A stretch of DNA of 64,000 nucleotides from Aliiroseovarius marinus. GTDB lineage: Bacteria; Pseudomonadota; Alphaproteobacteria; Rhodobacterales; Rhodobacteraceae. The stretch lies in contig NZ_SAIT01000003.1 in NCBI RefSeq assembly GCF_004360145.1, forward strand, positions 62,001-126,000, given 5' to 3'. Numbering within the stretch: the first letter of the stretch is position 1; every line of letters starts with the position of its first letter. The notes under the pieces are model-generated. The model was given only the letters and a program-made list of their open reading frames with translations, was not told the DNA's origin and did no database searches. Positions 19,627 through 28,742 of this stretch are shown one piece after another. The position numbers and the translations under genes are program-made.

Positions 19627-20049
19627 ATGGCTATCCAACGCACTTTCTCGATCATCAAACCCGACGCCACCAAGCGTAACCTGACTGGCCAAATCATCGC
19701 CAAGTTCGAAGAAGCTGGCCTGCGCATCGTTGCGTCGAAGCGTATCCAACTGACCCTGGCCCAAGCTCAGCAGTTCTACGGTGTACACGCTGAACGCCCC
19801 TTCTTTGGCGAACTGTGCGAGTTCATGATCTCCGAGCCGATCGTTGTTCAGGTTCTGGAAGGCGAAGACGCCATCGCGAAAAACCGCGAAGTTATGGGCG
19901 CAACCAACCCGGCAGAAGCTGCCGAAGGCACCATCCGTAAAGAGTTCGCGCTGTCGATCGGCGAAAACTCGGTTCACGGTTCGGACGCTCCGGAAACCGC
20001 AGCAGAAGAAATCGCGTTCTTCTTCTCGGGTCTGGAACTGGTTGGCTAA
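19627..20049 (+). CDS. ndk: Nucleoside diphosphate kinase
   Basis: 140-residue enzyme that equalises NTP/NDP pools using a phospho-histidine. Family features are [18 protein letters not shown] at the N-terminus, [29 protein letters not shown], and the active-site segment [15 protein letters not shown] containing the catalytic His. Length is exactly as usual. The ATG at 19627 has a purine-rich AAAGAGAGA upstream, and codon use is strongly biased, as expected for a highly expressed gene. An intrinsic terminator follows at 20071, then structured repeat copy C. Confidence 0.97.
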   Translation: MAIQRTFSIIKPDATKRNLTGQIIAKFEEAGLRIVASKRIQLTLAQAQQFYGVHAERPFFGELCEFMISEPIVVQVLEGEDAIAKNREVMGATNPAEAAEGTIRKEFALSIGENSVHGSDAPETAAEEIAFFFSGLELVG

Positions 20050-20070
20050 GCCACGTTTCTATAAGACAAA

Positions 20071-20106
20071 AAGGCCGTTCGGGGAAACTCGGGCGGCTTT
20101 TTTTAT
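20071..20106 (+). terminator. Rho-independent terminator of ndk
   Basis: Stem AAGGCCGTTCG (20071-20081) pairs with CGGGCGGCTTT (20090-20100) using two G-U pairs; the loop is 8 nt. It is followed by TTTTTT at 20098-20104 and lies 22 bases behind the ndk stop. Confidence 0.9.
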
Positions 20107-20112
20107 TTTCCT

Positions 20113-20182
20113 CTTGCGAAAAATACCTCGGGGTGAGGCCGCAGGCCGAGGGGCAGAGCCCCCCAGGCTCACACCGTGAGCC
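20113..20182. repeat. Structured intergenic repeat, copy C
   Basis: Lies between the ndk terminator and the convergent TfoX-domain gene. It has a CTTGC lead, CTCGGGG, GGCC-GCA-GGCC hairpin, GGGGC-AGA-GCCCC hairpin (about 20150-20162) and GGCTCAC-ACC-GTGAGCC hairpin (20166-20182). It matches copy B closely except in the hairpin loops. Confidence 0.9.
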
Positions 20183-20193
20183 ACCAAAAACAG

Positions 20194-20529
20194 CTATGAT
20201 GATTGGCGAATGCCAATCTCGTCCAAGATCGCTTCCATTTTGTCTTCGGGGGGCTTGTTCGCTGTCGCCTCGGCCCTCAACGCGTCAAACCGCGCGCGCA
20301 GGGTGTCTTTTTCCTTGCCTTTGCAGTCATTCCACGGGCGACCCTGAAGGCCCATGACCATGGCGTAATAAGCGATGAAATGGGGGCGCGAGCCTGTGGC
20401 CAGCAGGCGACGATAGGCCTCGTCCGGGCCGAGGGTACGCAGCTCTTCGGCTGTATGGATGCCTGCGCGGGCATAGACCGCGTCTGAGGCTTCTCCGAGA
20501 TTGCGAATGGATGATACAGGATCGCTCAT
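20194..20529 (-). CDS. TfoX/Sxy C-terminal domain protein
   Basis: 111-residue protein consisting mainly of a TfoX C-terminal-type helix-hairpin-helix domain: VSSIRNLGEASDAVYARAGI, TAEELRTLGPDEAYRRLLATG, then HFIAYYAMVMGLQGRPWND. The TfoX N-terminal domain, needed in Sxy competence regulators, is absent, so a competence role should not be assumed. The remaining C-terminus (KEKDTLRARFDALRAEA...) is helical. The gene is convergent with ndk and stands alone. Confidence 0.8.
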   Translation of the reverse strand: MSDPVSSIRNLGEASDAVYARAGIHTAEELRTLGPDEAYRRLLATGSRPHFIAYYAMVMGLQGRPWNDCKGKEKDTLRARFDALRAEATANKPPEDKMEAILDEIGIRQSS

Positions 20530-20700
20530 GTGCCGAAGTTAATCGGTACAGAAAAATTCTTAAACCCGTATCGCGTTCAGATCTGTGTCATTCCTGACAG
20601 TCAATCGTTTCCAGTTCATATTGGATCGCTTCTTCGCTGCCTCTCCCTTCGGTCGAACGCGAAAATCGATGCTCAATAAACTATGTGAACCAGAAACGCT

Positions 20701-20850
20701 TTAGATGCTGGCCCAATCGGTAAATAGAACCGTCGGCTCTTTCGGCTCGTCCGTGCGGGTGCGATCCCGCTTGGGCGGTGCCTTGACATGCACGTAACGC
20801 GTGCCGCCAGACGGTGGTTTATGCTTTTCTTCGGTTTTTTCCCTAGCCAT
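20701..20850 (-). CDS. Small basic/charged hypothetical protein, 49 residues
   Basis: An open frame starting ATG at 20850 and stopping TAA at 20701. It begins MAREKTEEKHKPPSGG, continues TRYVHVKAPPKRDRTRTDEP and ends TVLFTDWASI. It is highly charged (many Lys, Arg, Glu, Asp), rich in Pro, and has no membrane segment or cysteine. GGAG and AAGGA lie just upstream. The composition is that of a real, probably partly disordered protein rather than a GC-frame shadow, and no other plausible gene occupies the stretch. It lies upstream of tamB on the other side of a 250-base gap. Function unknown. Confidence 0.65.
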   Translation of the reverse strand: MAREKTEEKHKPPSGGTRYVHVKAPPKRDRTRTDEPKEPTVLFTDWASI

Positions 20851-21098
20851 ATCCTTGCTCCGCTACTCATTAGACGCGCCACGAAATGGACGCACAAGTT
20901 CCCCACAGGAGCCTTTCGGCCTTCACATGTTAACATATCGCCGCGCAATAATCGTAAAAATTTGAACACAAATTGTTTCCAAAGTGAAAAGGTGTGGCTG
21001 AGGCGCGACATGTGCACGGCGGGCGAAAAACACGGCGCAGCCGTGGAGTGGAGCGCAAGGTGGCGTCGCAACCCACAGAAAATACGTGAAAATATCGG
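20851..21098. other. AT-richer non-coding gap between tamB end and small protein
   Basis: About 250 bases with lower GC than the surroundings, for example around 20930-20990. It should contain the promoter of the 49-residue protein, which reads leftward, and the 3' end of the tamB transcript. No tRNA, strong hairpin or convincing open frame was seen. Confidence 0.5.
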
Positions 21099-24000
21099 TT
21101 AGTAGTCGCGCTCGAAGTAGACACCCACGCCCGTTTCGCCATCCGACCCCAACGTGCCACGTGCGGTCAGGGATGGAGACAGGGTTAGGTTCAAATTCAC
21201 CTCGGCTGTGCCATCCGCGCCGACCGTGACGTCGGTATAGATGTTCTCAGAGATGTATTTCCCTGCCCGAACCGAGGCCGCGCCCGTTTCATCCGTCGTC
21301 ACGTCCAGATCATCCAGCGCGAAGCTGCCGCGCAGACGGCCCAACACACCTTCGCCGCCTTTGCCGGCCAGCGTGCGGACCGCAGCGGCCAGCCTGAGCG
21401 CCTGAATGGCCGAGATCTGGGTGATGTCTTTTCCGAACAGCAGGCGCGCCAGCACTTCGTCCTCGGGTAATTCGGGGGACGAGGTAAAGCTGATCTCTGG
21501 CTCCGAGACCGGGCCGGTCACGCCGATCCTGATGTCCGTATCTTCGGCGCGGGCTTCAGCCAAGAAGCGCAGATAGGCGTTGAAATCACCCTGCAGGCTT
21601 ACATCGCCCTCGGTCAGGGTTAGGCGCTTGCCCAGCATGTCCAGTCGCCCGCGGATCAGGGTAAACTCGCCTTGCGGAATGACGTTTGCACTGGTGCCCG
21701 TGACGCGCAGGGATCCGCCCAGTTCTGCATCCAGCCCCCGTCCGCGGACAAAGACTTGCCCCGGTGCATTCAGCGTAATGTCCAGCGGATAGGGGCGTCC
21801 GGTGGTCGTGGGGCTCGCCTCAACGATAAGTCCCGCGAACCGCCGCGTCTGGCGCACGGCTGCCGGTTCGCCCACATGTTTCAGGCCCTCCATGACGGGC
21901 AGGGTACCGGGGGCGGTTTCTGGCACGCGCAGTTCCGTGCGTCCTAGGTCGATCTCGGCGCGCAAAGTGGCGCCGCCCTGTAGCGGTCCGCGCAGATCGG
22001 CAGTGCCATTCACGGTGGTCTCAAACAGCGCACCGTCTGTCAGGCGCAACTGATCCAACAGAATTGACAGATCGGCCTGCATCGGCGCCGCCAACCCAAT
22101 TGTCCCACGCGTGCTGATTTGACCGCCCGCCGCGACCGAGCTTTGGATGTCCAGGGTTGCGGTCCCGCCCGCCAACGTGACCTGTCCGCTGTCGATGTCG
22201 ATGGCTTGTTTCAAACGCGGCAGGGCCACGCGTGCGTCCTGTGTGGTCAGCGTGCCCGAGAGCGACGCAAGGTCCAGTGGGCCGCGCAGGGCGAGGTCAT
22301 AGCTGGCGGTGCCCGTGGCCAGCCGGGGCCGGATCATCGGATTGGCCAGTGCAAGCGGCGCGGTGCCAGACAGGGTCAGATCGGCCTCTGTGCCATCCAC
22401 GCTGAGAGTGCCGTCCACGCGCCCATTCACGCCTGCGGGGCCGATCGCGTTCATCGCAACGCGCCAGTGATCCCCTGTCAGTTCCGCACTGCCTTGTGCC
22501 TCGGCCGGGCCGGATATGCCGTCGGCAATCAGGCCAAGATCCGTCAGGCGCGACTGGAACGTGACGCGGGTTCCCTGATCCGACGGCGTGCCCTCGGCTG
22601 TCAGGGTCAGCGCGTCGCTGCGCAGGGTCAGGTGATCCAGTTGCACCGGCGTGTCGCCGTCGCGCCGGGCCGCCACGCTCAGAGAGCTGTCCCCGCGTAG
22701 AAGCGCATCGACTTGTGCAATCCCGATGCCAAGGGACGCGCCGGTCGCATCCAGTTCAATTGTGAAATCCCCGCTTTCGGGGCGGATTTGGCCGCCCACG
22801 TCAAACTGCAGTCCGCCAGACAGGGCGCGCTGCGCTAAGCCGCTATAGGGGGCCAGCTGCGCGATGTCTCCGCGCAATGTGCCGTCGATTTGCTCCGCGA
22901 CACCGTCCGCAAAGCGCACATGGGTCGTGCCGTTCAACGTCGCCTCACCCGGGCCAGTGAAGTCCGTCTGAACCCGCATATCCGTCCCAATTTGCAGCAC
23001 AGATGCGGTCAAATGGGCAGGGCCGCGAAGCTGTGAATCGACGGCGCTGGCATCGGGCAGAAACAGCGAGATGTCCGCAACCGATTCACGGCTCGTCAGA
23101 TCCGCCGAGGCCGTCAGCAGCGCCTTCTCGGTCTTTAGTTCCAAGCCTTCAATCCGGGTGCCAGTTGTGTTACGCACCGCGCGCAGCGCCAGAGTGCTTT
23201 CCCCGCCGATCACTGCGTCCAGTTGCGGTTGGTTTACGCCCAGCCCAGCACCGCGCCCATCCAGACGCAGATCAAACGCACCGCCCAGAAGGTTGCTTTC
23301 CCCGGTCATATTAAGCGTCACGCGCCCTGACAATGGAGCACCTGCAAGGCCCGAAAAACGCGATAGATCACCCGCGCTTAGGCGTAGCGTATCGCTACGT
23401 GCGACCACGCCGTTGGCGAAGTCCGACAGGGTTACGTCGCCCGTCAGGTCGTAGTCCTCACCTGCCAGTGTCAGGTTTGAGATCGCCAGAACGTCATCGC
23501 TTTGCCAGTTGAACTGCAGCGCGCCGGTCAGATCCGTGCCGATGGCTGCAGCCAGCTCGGGGCGTGTGGGCAGGATGTTTTTGGCATCGAGACGCACGGC
23601 GCCGTCGATCAGCGGCGCAGACCCCTCCACACCGGCGCGCAATTGCCCCGACCCGGACAAGGTAGCGGCGTCGATGTTCAGGTCGCTCTGCGTGAGGCCG
23701 GCAAGATTTGCGCGTGCGGTCCAGAGGTCTCCGGTGGCGGCATCATAGGCAATGGTCAGGTCGGCAGAGGACACCAGCGTGCGTGGACCAGACAGGGGCA
23801 GGCGGACGGGCGAACCGTCTGGCGCCGCGATACGCCCGTTCAGCGCAATGCGCGTGGGCCAGCCATTTGGGGCCAGCTGCACATTTCCGGTGACGTTCAG
23901 AGCCTCAGATTGCATCGACAGCGTATCAATCCGTGTCGCGCCATCAGACAGCTGAGACGCCCGCGCGCTGACGTCGACATTGTCCCCGAAGAAGGTTTTG

Positions 24001-24875
24001 AAATCGGGATGGAGAAGAGGCGATATGTCTCCGGACAGCTCCAAGGCATATGTGCGGTCGAATTCGGGTGTGTCCGGCTGCGTAGAGGTGACAGGGCTTT
24101 CGATCAGGCGGACATGGCCCGCCAGCCGCGGTGCGCCGTCCGTTGCCAGCGCGATCTGCGCGTCGAAATCTGACAGAGGGCCGGTCCCGTCGAGCTTCAG
24201 ATCAAGGGCAGGTTGGCCGGGAATGCCCAGCAGTGTGGCTGCCATGCCGCCTGCATTTTCTTGAAGCGACAGAAGCAGCGACAGGATCCGGTCGGTGTTG
24301 TCATAGCTGCCCTTCAGCGCCAACGCGCCGGTCGGCCCATCCAGCCGGGTGATGGTCAAATCAGCCTTTCCGGCACCCGCTTCCAGCGCGGCAGACCCTT
24401 GAAGCGAAATCTCGGAGGCTTGCCCGATCACGTCTTCGCCAAGGTGGACCCGTGCCGCGCGGATCGTGCCGATGTTCAGGGACACGGGCAGCTCGGGCAG
24501 GGCAAAGCCGGTTGCCTCTGGGGCGGGCAAAGAGGGATCCGGGATCGGGCGACGGTAAAGGGCGATCTCCTCGGCCTCCAACGCGTCGATCTTCACGTTC
24601 CCGGTCAACAGCGCGCTGCGGGTCCATGTCAGGGTCAGGCCGCGTAGGGACAGCCAAACCCCCTCGCCATCCGCGATGGTGATCTCGTCGACGGTGGCTT
24701 CCGAGCTGAACGCACCCTGAAATCCGATGATTTTGATCTCGCGCCCTGTGTCCGACAGAGTGTCCTCTAGGAAGGCCTGAAGATAGCCGCGGTCATCCTG
24801 AGACGCGTCTTGTGACACCGCCGCGAGGGGGAGGGCAATTAGGGCGATCAGAAGCAGAAGAAAACGCTGGGTCAT
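21099..24875 (-). CDS. tamB: Translocation and assembly module subunit TamB
   Basis: 1258-residue AsmA/DUF490 protein anchored in the inner membrane, spanning the periplasm as a long beta-taco thought to move phospholipids and to help insert some outer-membrane proteins. The N-terminus MTQRFLLLLIALIALPLAAVSQ is a signal/anchor. The body has many repeated short strands with D/T/G-rich turns. The C-terminal DUF490 domain (about the last 330 residues) shows TLNAPGQVFVRGRGLDAELGG, FTLIRGRLDMLGKRLTLTEG, LPEDEVLARLLFGKDITQI and ends GVGVYFERDY. The ATG at 24875 shares bases with the tamA stop (TGATG), which sets the start. Confidence 0.92.
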   Translation of the reverse strand: MTQRFLLLLIALIALPLAAVSQDASQDDRGYLQAFLEDTLSDTGREIKIIGFQGAFSSEATVDEITIADGEGVWLSLRGLTLTWTRSALLTGNVKIDALEAEEIALYRRPIPDPSLPAPEATGFALPELPVSLNIGTIRAARVHLGEDVIGQASEISLQGSAALEAGAGKADLTITRLDGPTGALALKGSYDNTDRILSLLLSLQENAGGMAATLLGIPGQPALDLKLDGTGPLSDFDAQIALATDGAPRLAGHVRLIESPVTSTQPDTPEFDRTYALELSGDISPLLHPDFKTFFGDNVDVSARASQLSDGATRIDTLSMQSEALNVTGNVQLAPNGWPTRIALNGRIAAPDGSPVRLPLSGPRTLVSSADLTIAYDAATGDLWTARANLAGLTQSDLNIDAATLSGSGQLRAGVEGSAPLIDGAVRLDAKNILPTRPELAAAIGTDLTGALQFNWQSDDVLAISNLTLAGEDYDLTGDVTLSDFANGVVARSDTLRLSAGDLSRFSGLAGAPLSGRVTLNMTGESNLLGGAFDLRLDGRGAGLGVNQPQLDAVIGGESTLALRAVRNTTGTRIEGLELKTEKALLTASADLTSRESVADISLFLPDASAVDSQLRGPAHLTASVLQIGTDMRVQTDFTGPGEATLNGTTHVRFADGVAEQIDGTLRGDIAQLAPYSGLAQRALSGGLQFDVGGQIRPESGDFTIELDATGASLGIGIAQVDALLRGDSSLSVAARRDGDTPVQLDHLTLRSDALTLTAEGTPSDQGTRVTFQSRLTDLGLIADGISGPAEAQGSAELTGDHWRVAMNAIGPAGVNGRVDGTLSVDGTEADLTLSGTAPLALANPMIRPRLATGTASYDLALRGPLDLASLSGTLTTQDARVALPRLKQAIDIDSGQVTLAGGTATLDIQSSVAAGGQISTRGTIGLAAPMQADLSILLDQLRLTDGALFETTVNGTADLRGPLQGGATLRAEIDLGRTELRVPETAPGTLPVMEGLKHVGEPAAVRQTRRFAGLIVEASPTTTGRPYPLDITLNAPGQVFVRGRGLDAELGGSLRVTGTSANVIPQGEFTLIRGRLDMLGKRLTLTEGDVSLQGDFNAYLRFLAEARAEDTDIRIGVTGPVSEPEISFTSSPELPEDEVLARLLFGKDITQISAIQALRLAAAVRTLAGKGGEGVLGRLRGSFALDDLDVTTDETGAASVRAGKYISENIYTDVTVGADGTAEVNLNLTLSPSLTARGTLGSDGETGVGVYFERDY

Positions 24876-26677
24876 CAGAACGCCTGCCCAATCCCAAGAT
24901 AGATTTGCACACCGTCGCCGGTGTCTCCGGAAATCGGTCCGGCCACATCCAAACGCAGCGGCCCGATGGGCGTCTTGTAGCGCAGCCCCAACCCGGCGCC
25001 TGCGTGCCAACCGCCGTCACCTCCAAACAGGCTGTCATCGCTGATATGTCCGGCATCGGCAAAGGCCACCAGTCCGATAGTGTCGGTGATCGTCGCGCGG
25101 AGCTCGGTCGAGACGGCCAGATAAGACCGCCCGCCGCGCAGACCGCTTATGCCTTCAGGAATGCCTAAGGACTGATAGGGCTGCCCACGGACCGAGTTCC
25201 CACCGCCCGAGAAGAACAGGTATTCCGGCGGAATGTCCTGCACATCATCGGAATAGACTGTACCGGCTTGCACCCGGCCCGCCACTACGAAACGGTCGCC
25301 CGTACCCAGCCCGCGATAGGCGCGCGCGTCGGCAAAGGCGCGGGCCCCGCTGCCACCGCCATTCAGGGACAGGAACGGCGTGACCTCGGCGCGCAGGAAG
25401 GTGCCGGATGTGGCGTCCAGCAGGTCATTGCGCCGGTCCCAGGTCAGCCCAATCGGCAGGGTCAGCTGGAAGAAATTCCGATCGCCAAACACGTCGCTGA
25501 TGTTGGAATAATGCAGCCCCAACGCAATCTCGCCTGACAGGGTGTCCGAGAAAATCCGCGTCATCCCCGCCCCCAGATCAACGCTGCGCGAGATATAGGC
25601 GGGTTCGTCTTCATAAGCGGCATTGGCATAGCCGAAGGCGGTTGTGTCGGGGCCGAACGTGGCGGGCTGTTCCAGCCGCGCACCTAGGCGATAGTCGACG
25701 CCACCATGCTGGCCGCCAATCCCTGTGATCTCGCCTTCGACACGGAAGCGTTCCGCCCCGCCCAGAAAGTTCCGATGCAGCCAATAGGCGGACAGGCCGA
25801 TGCCTTCGAGCGAGGAAAGCTCTGCCCCCACGCCAAAGCGACGCGGCTTTTCATCGGCCAAGGCAAGCCCGACGTCCAACGTGTCATCTGGATTAAGCGT
25901 CTTGGCCTCGGTCACCGAGACCGAGGAAAACGCACCTGTACGGCGCAGACGGTTCACCACCTTGTCCAGCGCCTCGGGCGCGTAGGTTTCACCAGTTGGA
26001 AAGCCTGCGATCCGGGCGATCCGTTCAGCCCGCACGGCGCTGTTTGTCGTCTGGGTCATTTGGCCAAACCGAGCCTTCGGACCGGGCGAAAATTGCAGAT
26101 CCGCCGACAGGGTGTGGTCCCTGTGGTCTGCCGTGATGCTTTGACGGGTCAGATCGGCCTTGGGGTGGCCCGCCTGCCGCCATGCCAGATGGGCGGCATC
26201 CGCAGCCGCCTGAATTTGTGTGCTTTCCGCGCGTTCCCCGGTGCGAAACCCATCTGGCAGTTTGGTTCCCGGGGCTAAAGGGGCCACGCGCGCGGTGCCA
26301 AAGGTGAAGGGCGCGCCGGGGTCCACAGTGATCTCGATCGTGTTGATCTGGGCGGGCAGGTTGAACACGGGGATGCGTCCGGCCTCGCGCCCGTCCACAC
26401 GGATGCGGATCACACCGCCGTAATAGCCGTTGGCATAGAGCACTTCCGTCAGGCGGCCATATTCGGCCAGCGCGGCGGCCATCACGTCGCGGGGATCCGT
26501 CTCGCCATCGTCTTTGGCGGTCTGCACAAGCGATGCGGCTTTGATCGCGTTTTCCAGGCCGCCGTCAGTCCCCAGAACCGTGATTTGGACAGTGTCGAGC
26601 GCCCACGCAGATTGCCCGAAAAAGGCCAGCGCAACGGGCACGCACATCCGTCGCCACAGCGGCACGAAACTCAGCAT
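24875..26677 (-). CDS. tamA: Omp85-family autotransporter assembly complex protein TamA
   Basis: About 600 residues. The signal peptide ends at SAWA (about residue 26), followed by POTRA domains (ALDTVQITVLGTDGGLENAIKAAS; EGRIPVFNLPAQINTIEITVDPGAPF) and a 16-strand Omp85 barrel from about residue 280. The barrel includes the conserved loop region FFSGGGNSVRGQPYQSLG, the VRGF-like motif, and ends LDVAGPISGDTGDGVQIYLGIGQAF. It is TamA rather than BamA by length, the number of POTRA domains and coupling to tamB. The start is uncertain: ATG 26677 gives the best signal peptide, while ATG 26713 would add 12 residues. Confidence 0.9.
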   Translation of the reverse strand: MLSFVPLWRRMCVPVALAFFGQSAWALDTVQITVLGTDGGLENAIKAASLVQTAKDDGETDPRDVMAAALAEYGRLTEVLYANGYYGGVIRIRVDGREAGRIPVFNLPAQINTIEITVDPGAPFTFGTARVAPLAPGTKLPDGFRTGERAESTQIQAAADAAHLAWRQAGHPKADLTRQSITADHRDHTLSADLQFSPGPKARFGQMTQTTNSAVRAERIARIAGFPTGETYAPEALDKVVNRLRRTGAFSSVSVTEAKTLNPDDTLDVGLALADEKPRRFGVGAELSSLEGIGLSAYWLHRNFLGGAERFRVEGEITGIGGQHGGVDYRLGARLEQPATFGPDTTAFGYANAAYEDEPAYISRSVDLGAGMTRIFSDTLSGEIALGLHYSNISDVFGDRNFFQLTLPIGLTWDRRNDLLDATSGTFLRAEVTPFLSLNGGGSGARAFADARAYRGLGTGDRFVVAGRVQAGTVYSDDVQDIPPEYLFFSGGGNSVRGQPYQSLGIPEGISGLRGGRSYLAVSTELRATITDTIGLVAFADAGHISDDSLFGGDGGWHAGAGLGLRYKTPIGPLRLDVAGPISGDTGDGVQIYLGIGQAF

Positions 26678-26730
26678 TCTCAAACCCAGATTCCTTGTGA
26701 GCAGCACAATCATCCCCAATGGCCAAAGCC

Positions 26731-26748
26731 TAGCCCGTCGCTGGGCTA
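26731..26748. terminator. Weak hairpin between racemase-like gene and tamA
   Basis: TAGCCC (26731-26736) and GGGCTA (26743-26748) with a 6-nt loop. There is no T-run on either strand, so it is at best a Rho-independent-like element or a chance palindrome at the end of the catabolic operon. Confidence 0.3.
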
Positions 26749-26794
26749 AGCACCACCGGAAACACCGGGTCGGCAGCTTTCCGCTGTGCGGGCG

Positions 26795-27559
26795 TCAGGT
26801 GGACAGTTGCGTGCCGAACAGGCGGCAGATCTCGGGCCTTTCGTCGGTGATCCCGGCCAGACGCAGTATGTGCCACACAAGGGCGGTGTTGCTGGATAGA
26901 ACCGGGATGCCCAGCTCGGCCTCGAGCAGGGGAATGACATTCAGGCAACGCAGATTGGTGCAGGCAATCACAAGCGCATCGCATGGGGTCTCGGCGGTCT
27001 TGGCGACCCGCAGGGCCGCGTCGTGAATGGCGCGCTCAGAGATCCGCGCGACCACGCGGTCATCGCCTTCCTCGAACGATCCGCCCGCGGTGATGGTGAA
27101 GCCTGCATGTTCAAGCTTTTCGCGCATCTTAAGCGACACGTCCGGGATATAAGGCGTTATGAAACCGAGATTATTCACGCCCAAGGATCGACCCGCCGCG
27201 ATCATTGCAGCGAGCGGATCTGTCACTTTCGCCTCAGGGCGCACGCTTTGGATCGCCGCCGCGACATTGTCGGATCCGATCACGGTCGAGGCCGAGGTGC
27301 AACCATAGCCGATCACGTCGAACGAAAGCGAGGACGGAAACAATTTCGCCGAGGCCGGCATGTCATCCAGCATCCGCGCCAGAGTGTCTGCACGTATCTC
27401 GCTGACCATCGGGATGCGGCTGTGATAGCGGGCAACACCATCCAAATCCGCCATGCGGGCGAATTCGCTTTCCAGCGTTTCGTCGGTTTCCAGAACGATC
27501 ATGCCCAGATTGGCGCGCGTTCCGATCCCTTCGTCCGTGTCAAACTCAAGCTTCAGCAT
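26795..27559 (-). CDS. Asp/Glu racemase-superfamily protein (maleate isomerase / EutA-like)
   Basis: 254-residue protein of the Asp/Glu/hydantoin racemase superfamily. The two active-site cysteines expected for it are present, in VIGYGCTSASTVIG (about residue 87) and VIACTNLRCLNVIP (about residue 196). The start LGMIVLETDETLESEFARM resembles maleate cis-trans isomerase and EutA-type proteins. The reaction cannot be fixed: it could be racemisation of an amino acid, cis-trans isomerisation or decarboxylation. It is the last gene of the diaminopropionate operon, 7 bases behind the M24 gene, with GAGGG before its ATG. An amino-acid racemase role would fit, since ammonia-lyases may need a given enantiomer. 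Confidence 0.75.
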   Translation of the reverse strand: MLKLEFDTDEGIGTRANLGMIVLETDETLESEFARMADLDGVARYHSRIPMVSEIRADTLARMLDDMPASAKLFPSSLSFDVIGYGCTSASTVIGSDNVAAAIQSVRPEAKVTDPLAAMIAAGRSLGVNNLGFITPYIPDVSLKMREKLEHAGFTITAGGSFEEGDDRVVARISERAIHDAALRVAKTAETPCDALVIACTNLRCLNVIPLLEAELGIPVLSSNTALVWHILRLAGITDERPEICRLFGTQLST

Positions 27560-27566
27560 GTGGCCC

Positions 27567-28742
27567 TCAGATCACCGGCAATTCGGGTGCGGCGCGGATG
27601 GTCAAAAGCTGCGCCCCATCTGCCCGCACGACGATGTTTTCCTCGTGCACCATGATGCGCCCATCGCCGTAGGAAAGCGAGGGCTCCAGCGTCAGCACCA
27701 TGTTTTCCTCGATCACCGTGTCGTCAAACGCGGCATGCGATGGCCATTCGGTCAGTTGCATGCCCAGCCCGTGTCCCAGCCGCCCGACATCTCCGCCCTG
27801 ATCGTCCAGTTCGGCGATCACGGACTGCATGGCGTTGAACAGCTCGCGGCAGGTGGTGCCGGGGCGGGCAGTGGCGATCCCGGCTTCGGTCGCGCGCCAT
27901 AGTACGTCATAGGCACGGCGCGAGGCATCGTCGGCCTGACCCACGGCCCAGTTCCGGTCGAAGTCACAGTAGTACCCATCCCACGTGGCACCAGTGTCCA
28001 GCATGAAGATGTCGCCGCGCTGAAGAGGCCGGGGCGAGGGCGGTGAGATCACGTCATGATAGCCCCCTTGATCGGCACCGCCGACCAAGTAGGGCACGTC
28101 GTCTGCCCCTTGAGACAGCGCCTCGCGGCGGAACTGGCGAAACAGGTCTTCGAACGCCATACCTTCCCGCGCGATCTGCGGGACCGCGTCGAAAGTGCGT
28201 GAGCCGATGGCGCAGATATGTGACAGCTTCTCGATCTCGGCCTCGGATTTGACCATGCGCAGGGCGCGGATCAGGCCGGTTGCGTCCGCGATCTGAAGGC
28301 CGGGAAGGGCGGCCATCAGACGTTCATAGTCGCCCAAGGGCATACGCAGGCTGGTCTCATGGCCTTTCATCACGCCCAGATGGGCCCCGGTCGCGGCCAG
28401 CGGAGACAGAAGCTCGGTCAGCAGGCTGATCCCGTCATCCGCCGGGGCAGGGGCGCTCCAGGTGCGGATGTCGTCGATCCATGTCTGTCGCATCAGCTCC
28501 GCGCCGATCTCCGGGATGATCGCGATAGGTTTGCCTTGGGCTGGAACGAACAGAAACCACGGTCTCGTCGGGCTTTGCCAGAACAGCGTATGAAAGCCGC
28601 TGAAATAGCGGACTTCGGGTTCAGTCAACAACAGCATCCCGTCCAGACCTTGCTGCGCCATCAATCCTTGCGCCTTTGCGGTACGGGTGGCGAACTCGGC
28701 CACGGGAAAGCCCCGCGCAGGGGCAAGTGGTGCCTTAGACAT
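27567..28742 (-). CDS. M24-family metallopeptidase (Xaa-Pro dipeptidase-like)
   Basis: 391 residues. An N-terminal creatinase-like domain (TRTAKAQGLMAQQGLDGMLLL, YFSGF) precedes a pita-bread catalytic domain. All five metal ligands of active M24 peptidases are present: Asp in FMLDTGATWDGYY, Asp in CDFDRNW, His in GHGLGMQLTEWP, Glu in LTLEPSL and Glu in VHEENIVV. It is therefore a metal-dependent hydrolase rather than a creatinase. It lacks the N-terminal signature I associate with ectoine hydrolase DoeA. The start overlaps the ammonia-lyase stop by 8 bases. Its likely job in the operon is to cleave an amide or imidopeptide bond of the unknown substrate. Confidence 0.82.
   Translation of the reverse strand: MSKAPLAPARGFPVAEFATRTAKAQGLMAQQGLDGMLLLTEPEVRYFSGFHTLFWQSPTRPWFLFVPAQGKPIAIIPEIGAELMRQTWIDDIRTWSAPAPADDGISLLTELLSPLAATGAHLGVMKGHETSLRMPLGDYERLMAALPGLQIADATGLIRALRMVKSEAEIEKLSHICAIGSRTFDAVPQIAREGMAFEDLFRQFRREALSQGADDVPYLVGGADQGGYHDVISPPSPRPLQRGDIFMLDTGATWDGYYCDFDRNWAVGQADDASRRAYDVLWRATEAGIATARPGTTCRELFNAMQSVIAELDDQGGDVGRLGHGLGMQLTEWPSHAAFDDTVIEENMVLTLEPSLSYGDGRIMVHEENIVVRADGAQLLTIRAAPELPVI

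Noticed and set aside
20673-21071. 132-codon minus-strand frame around the 49-residue gene
   Set aside because: It is in a different frame from the charged small protein, has a random-like composition and no ribosome site.
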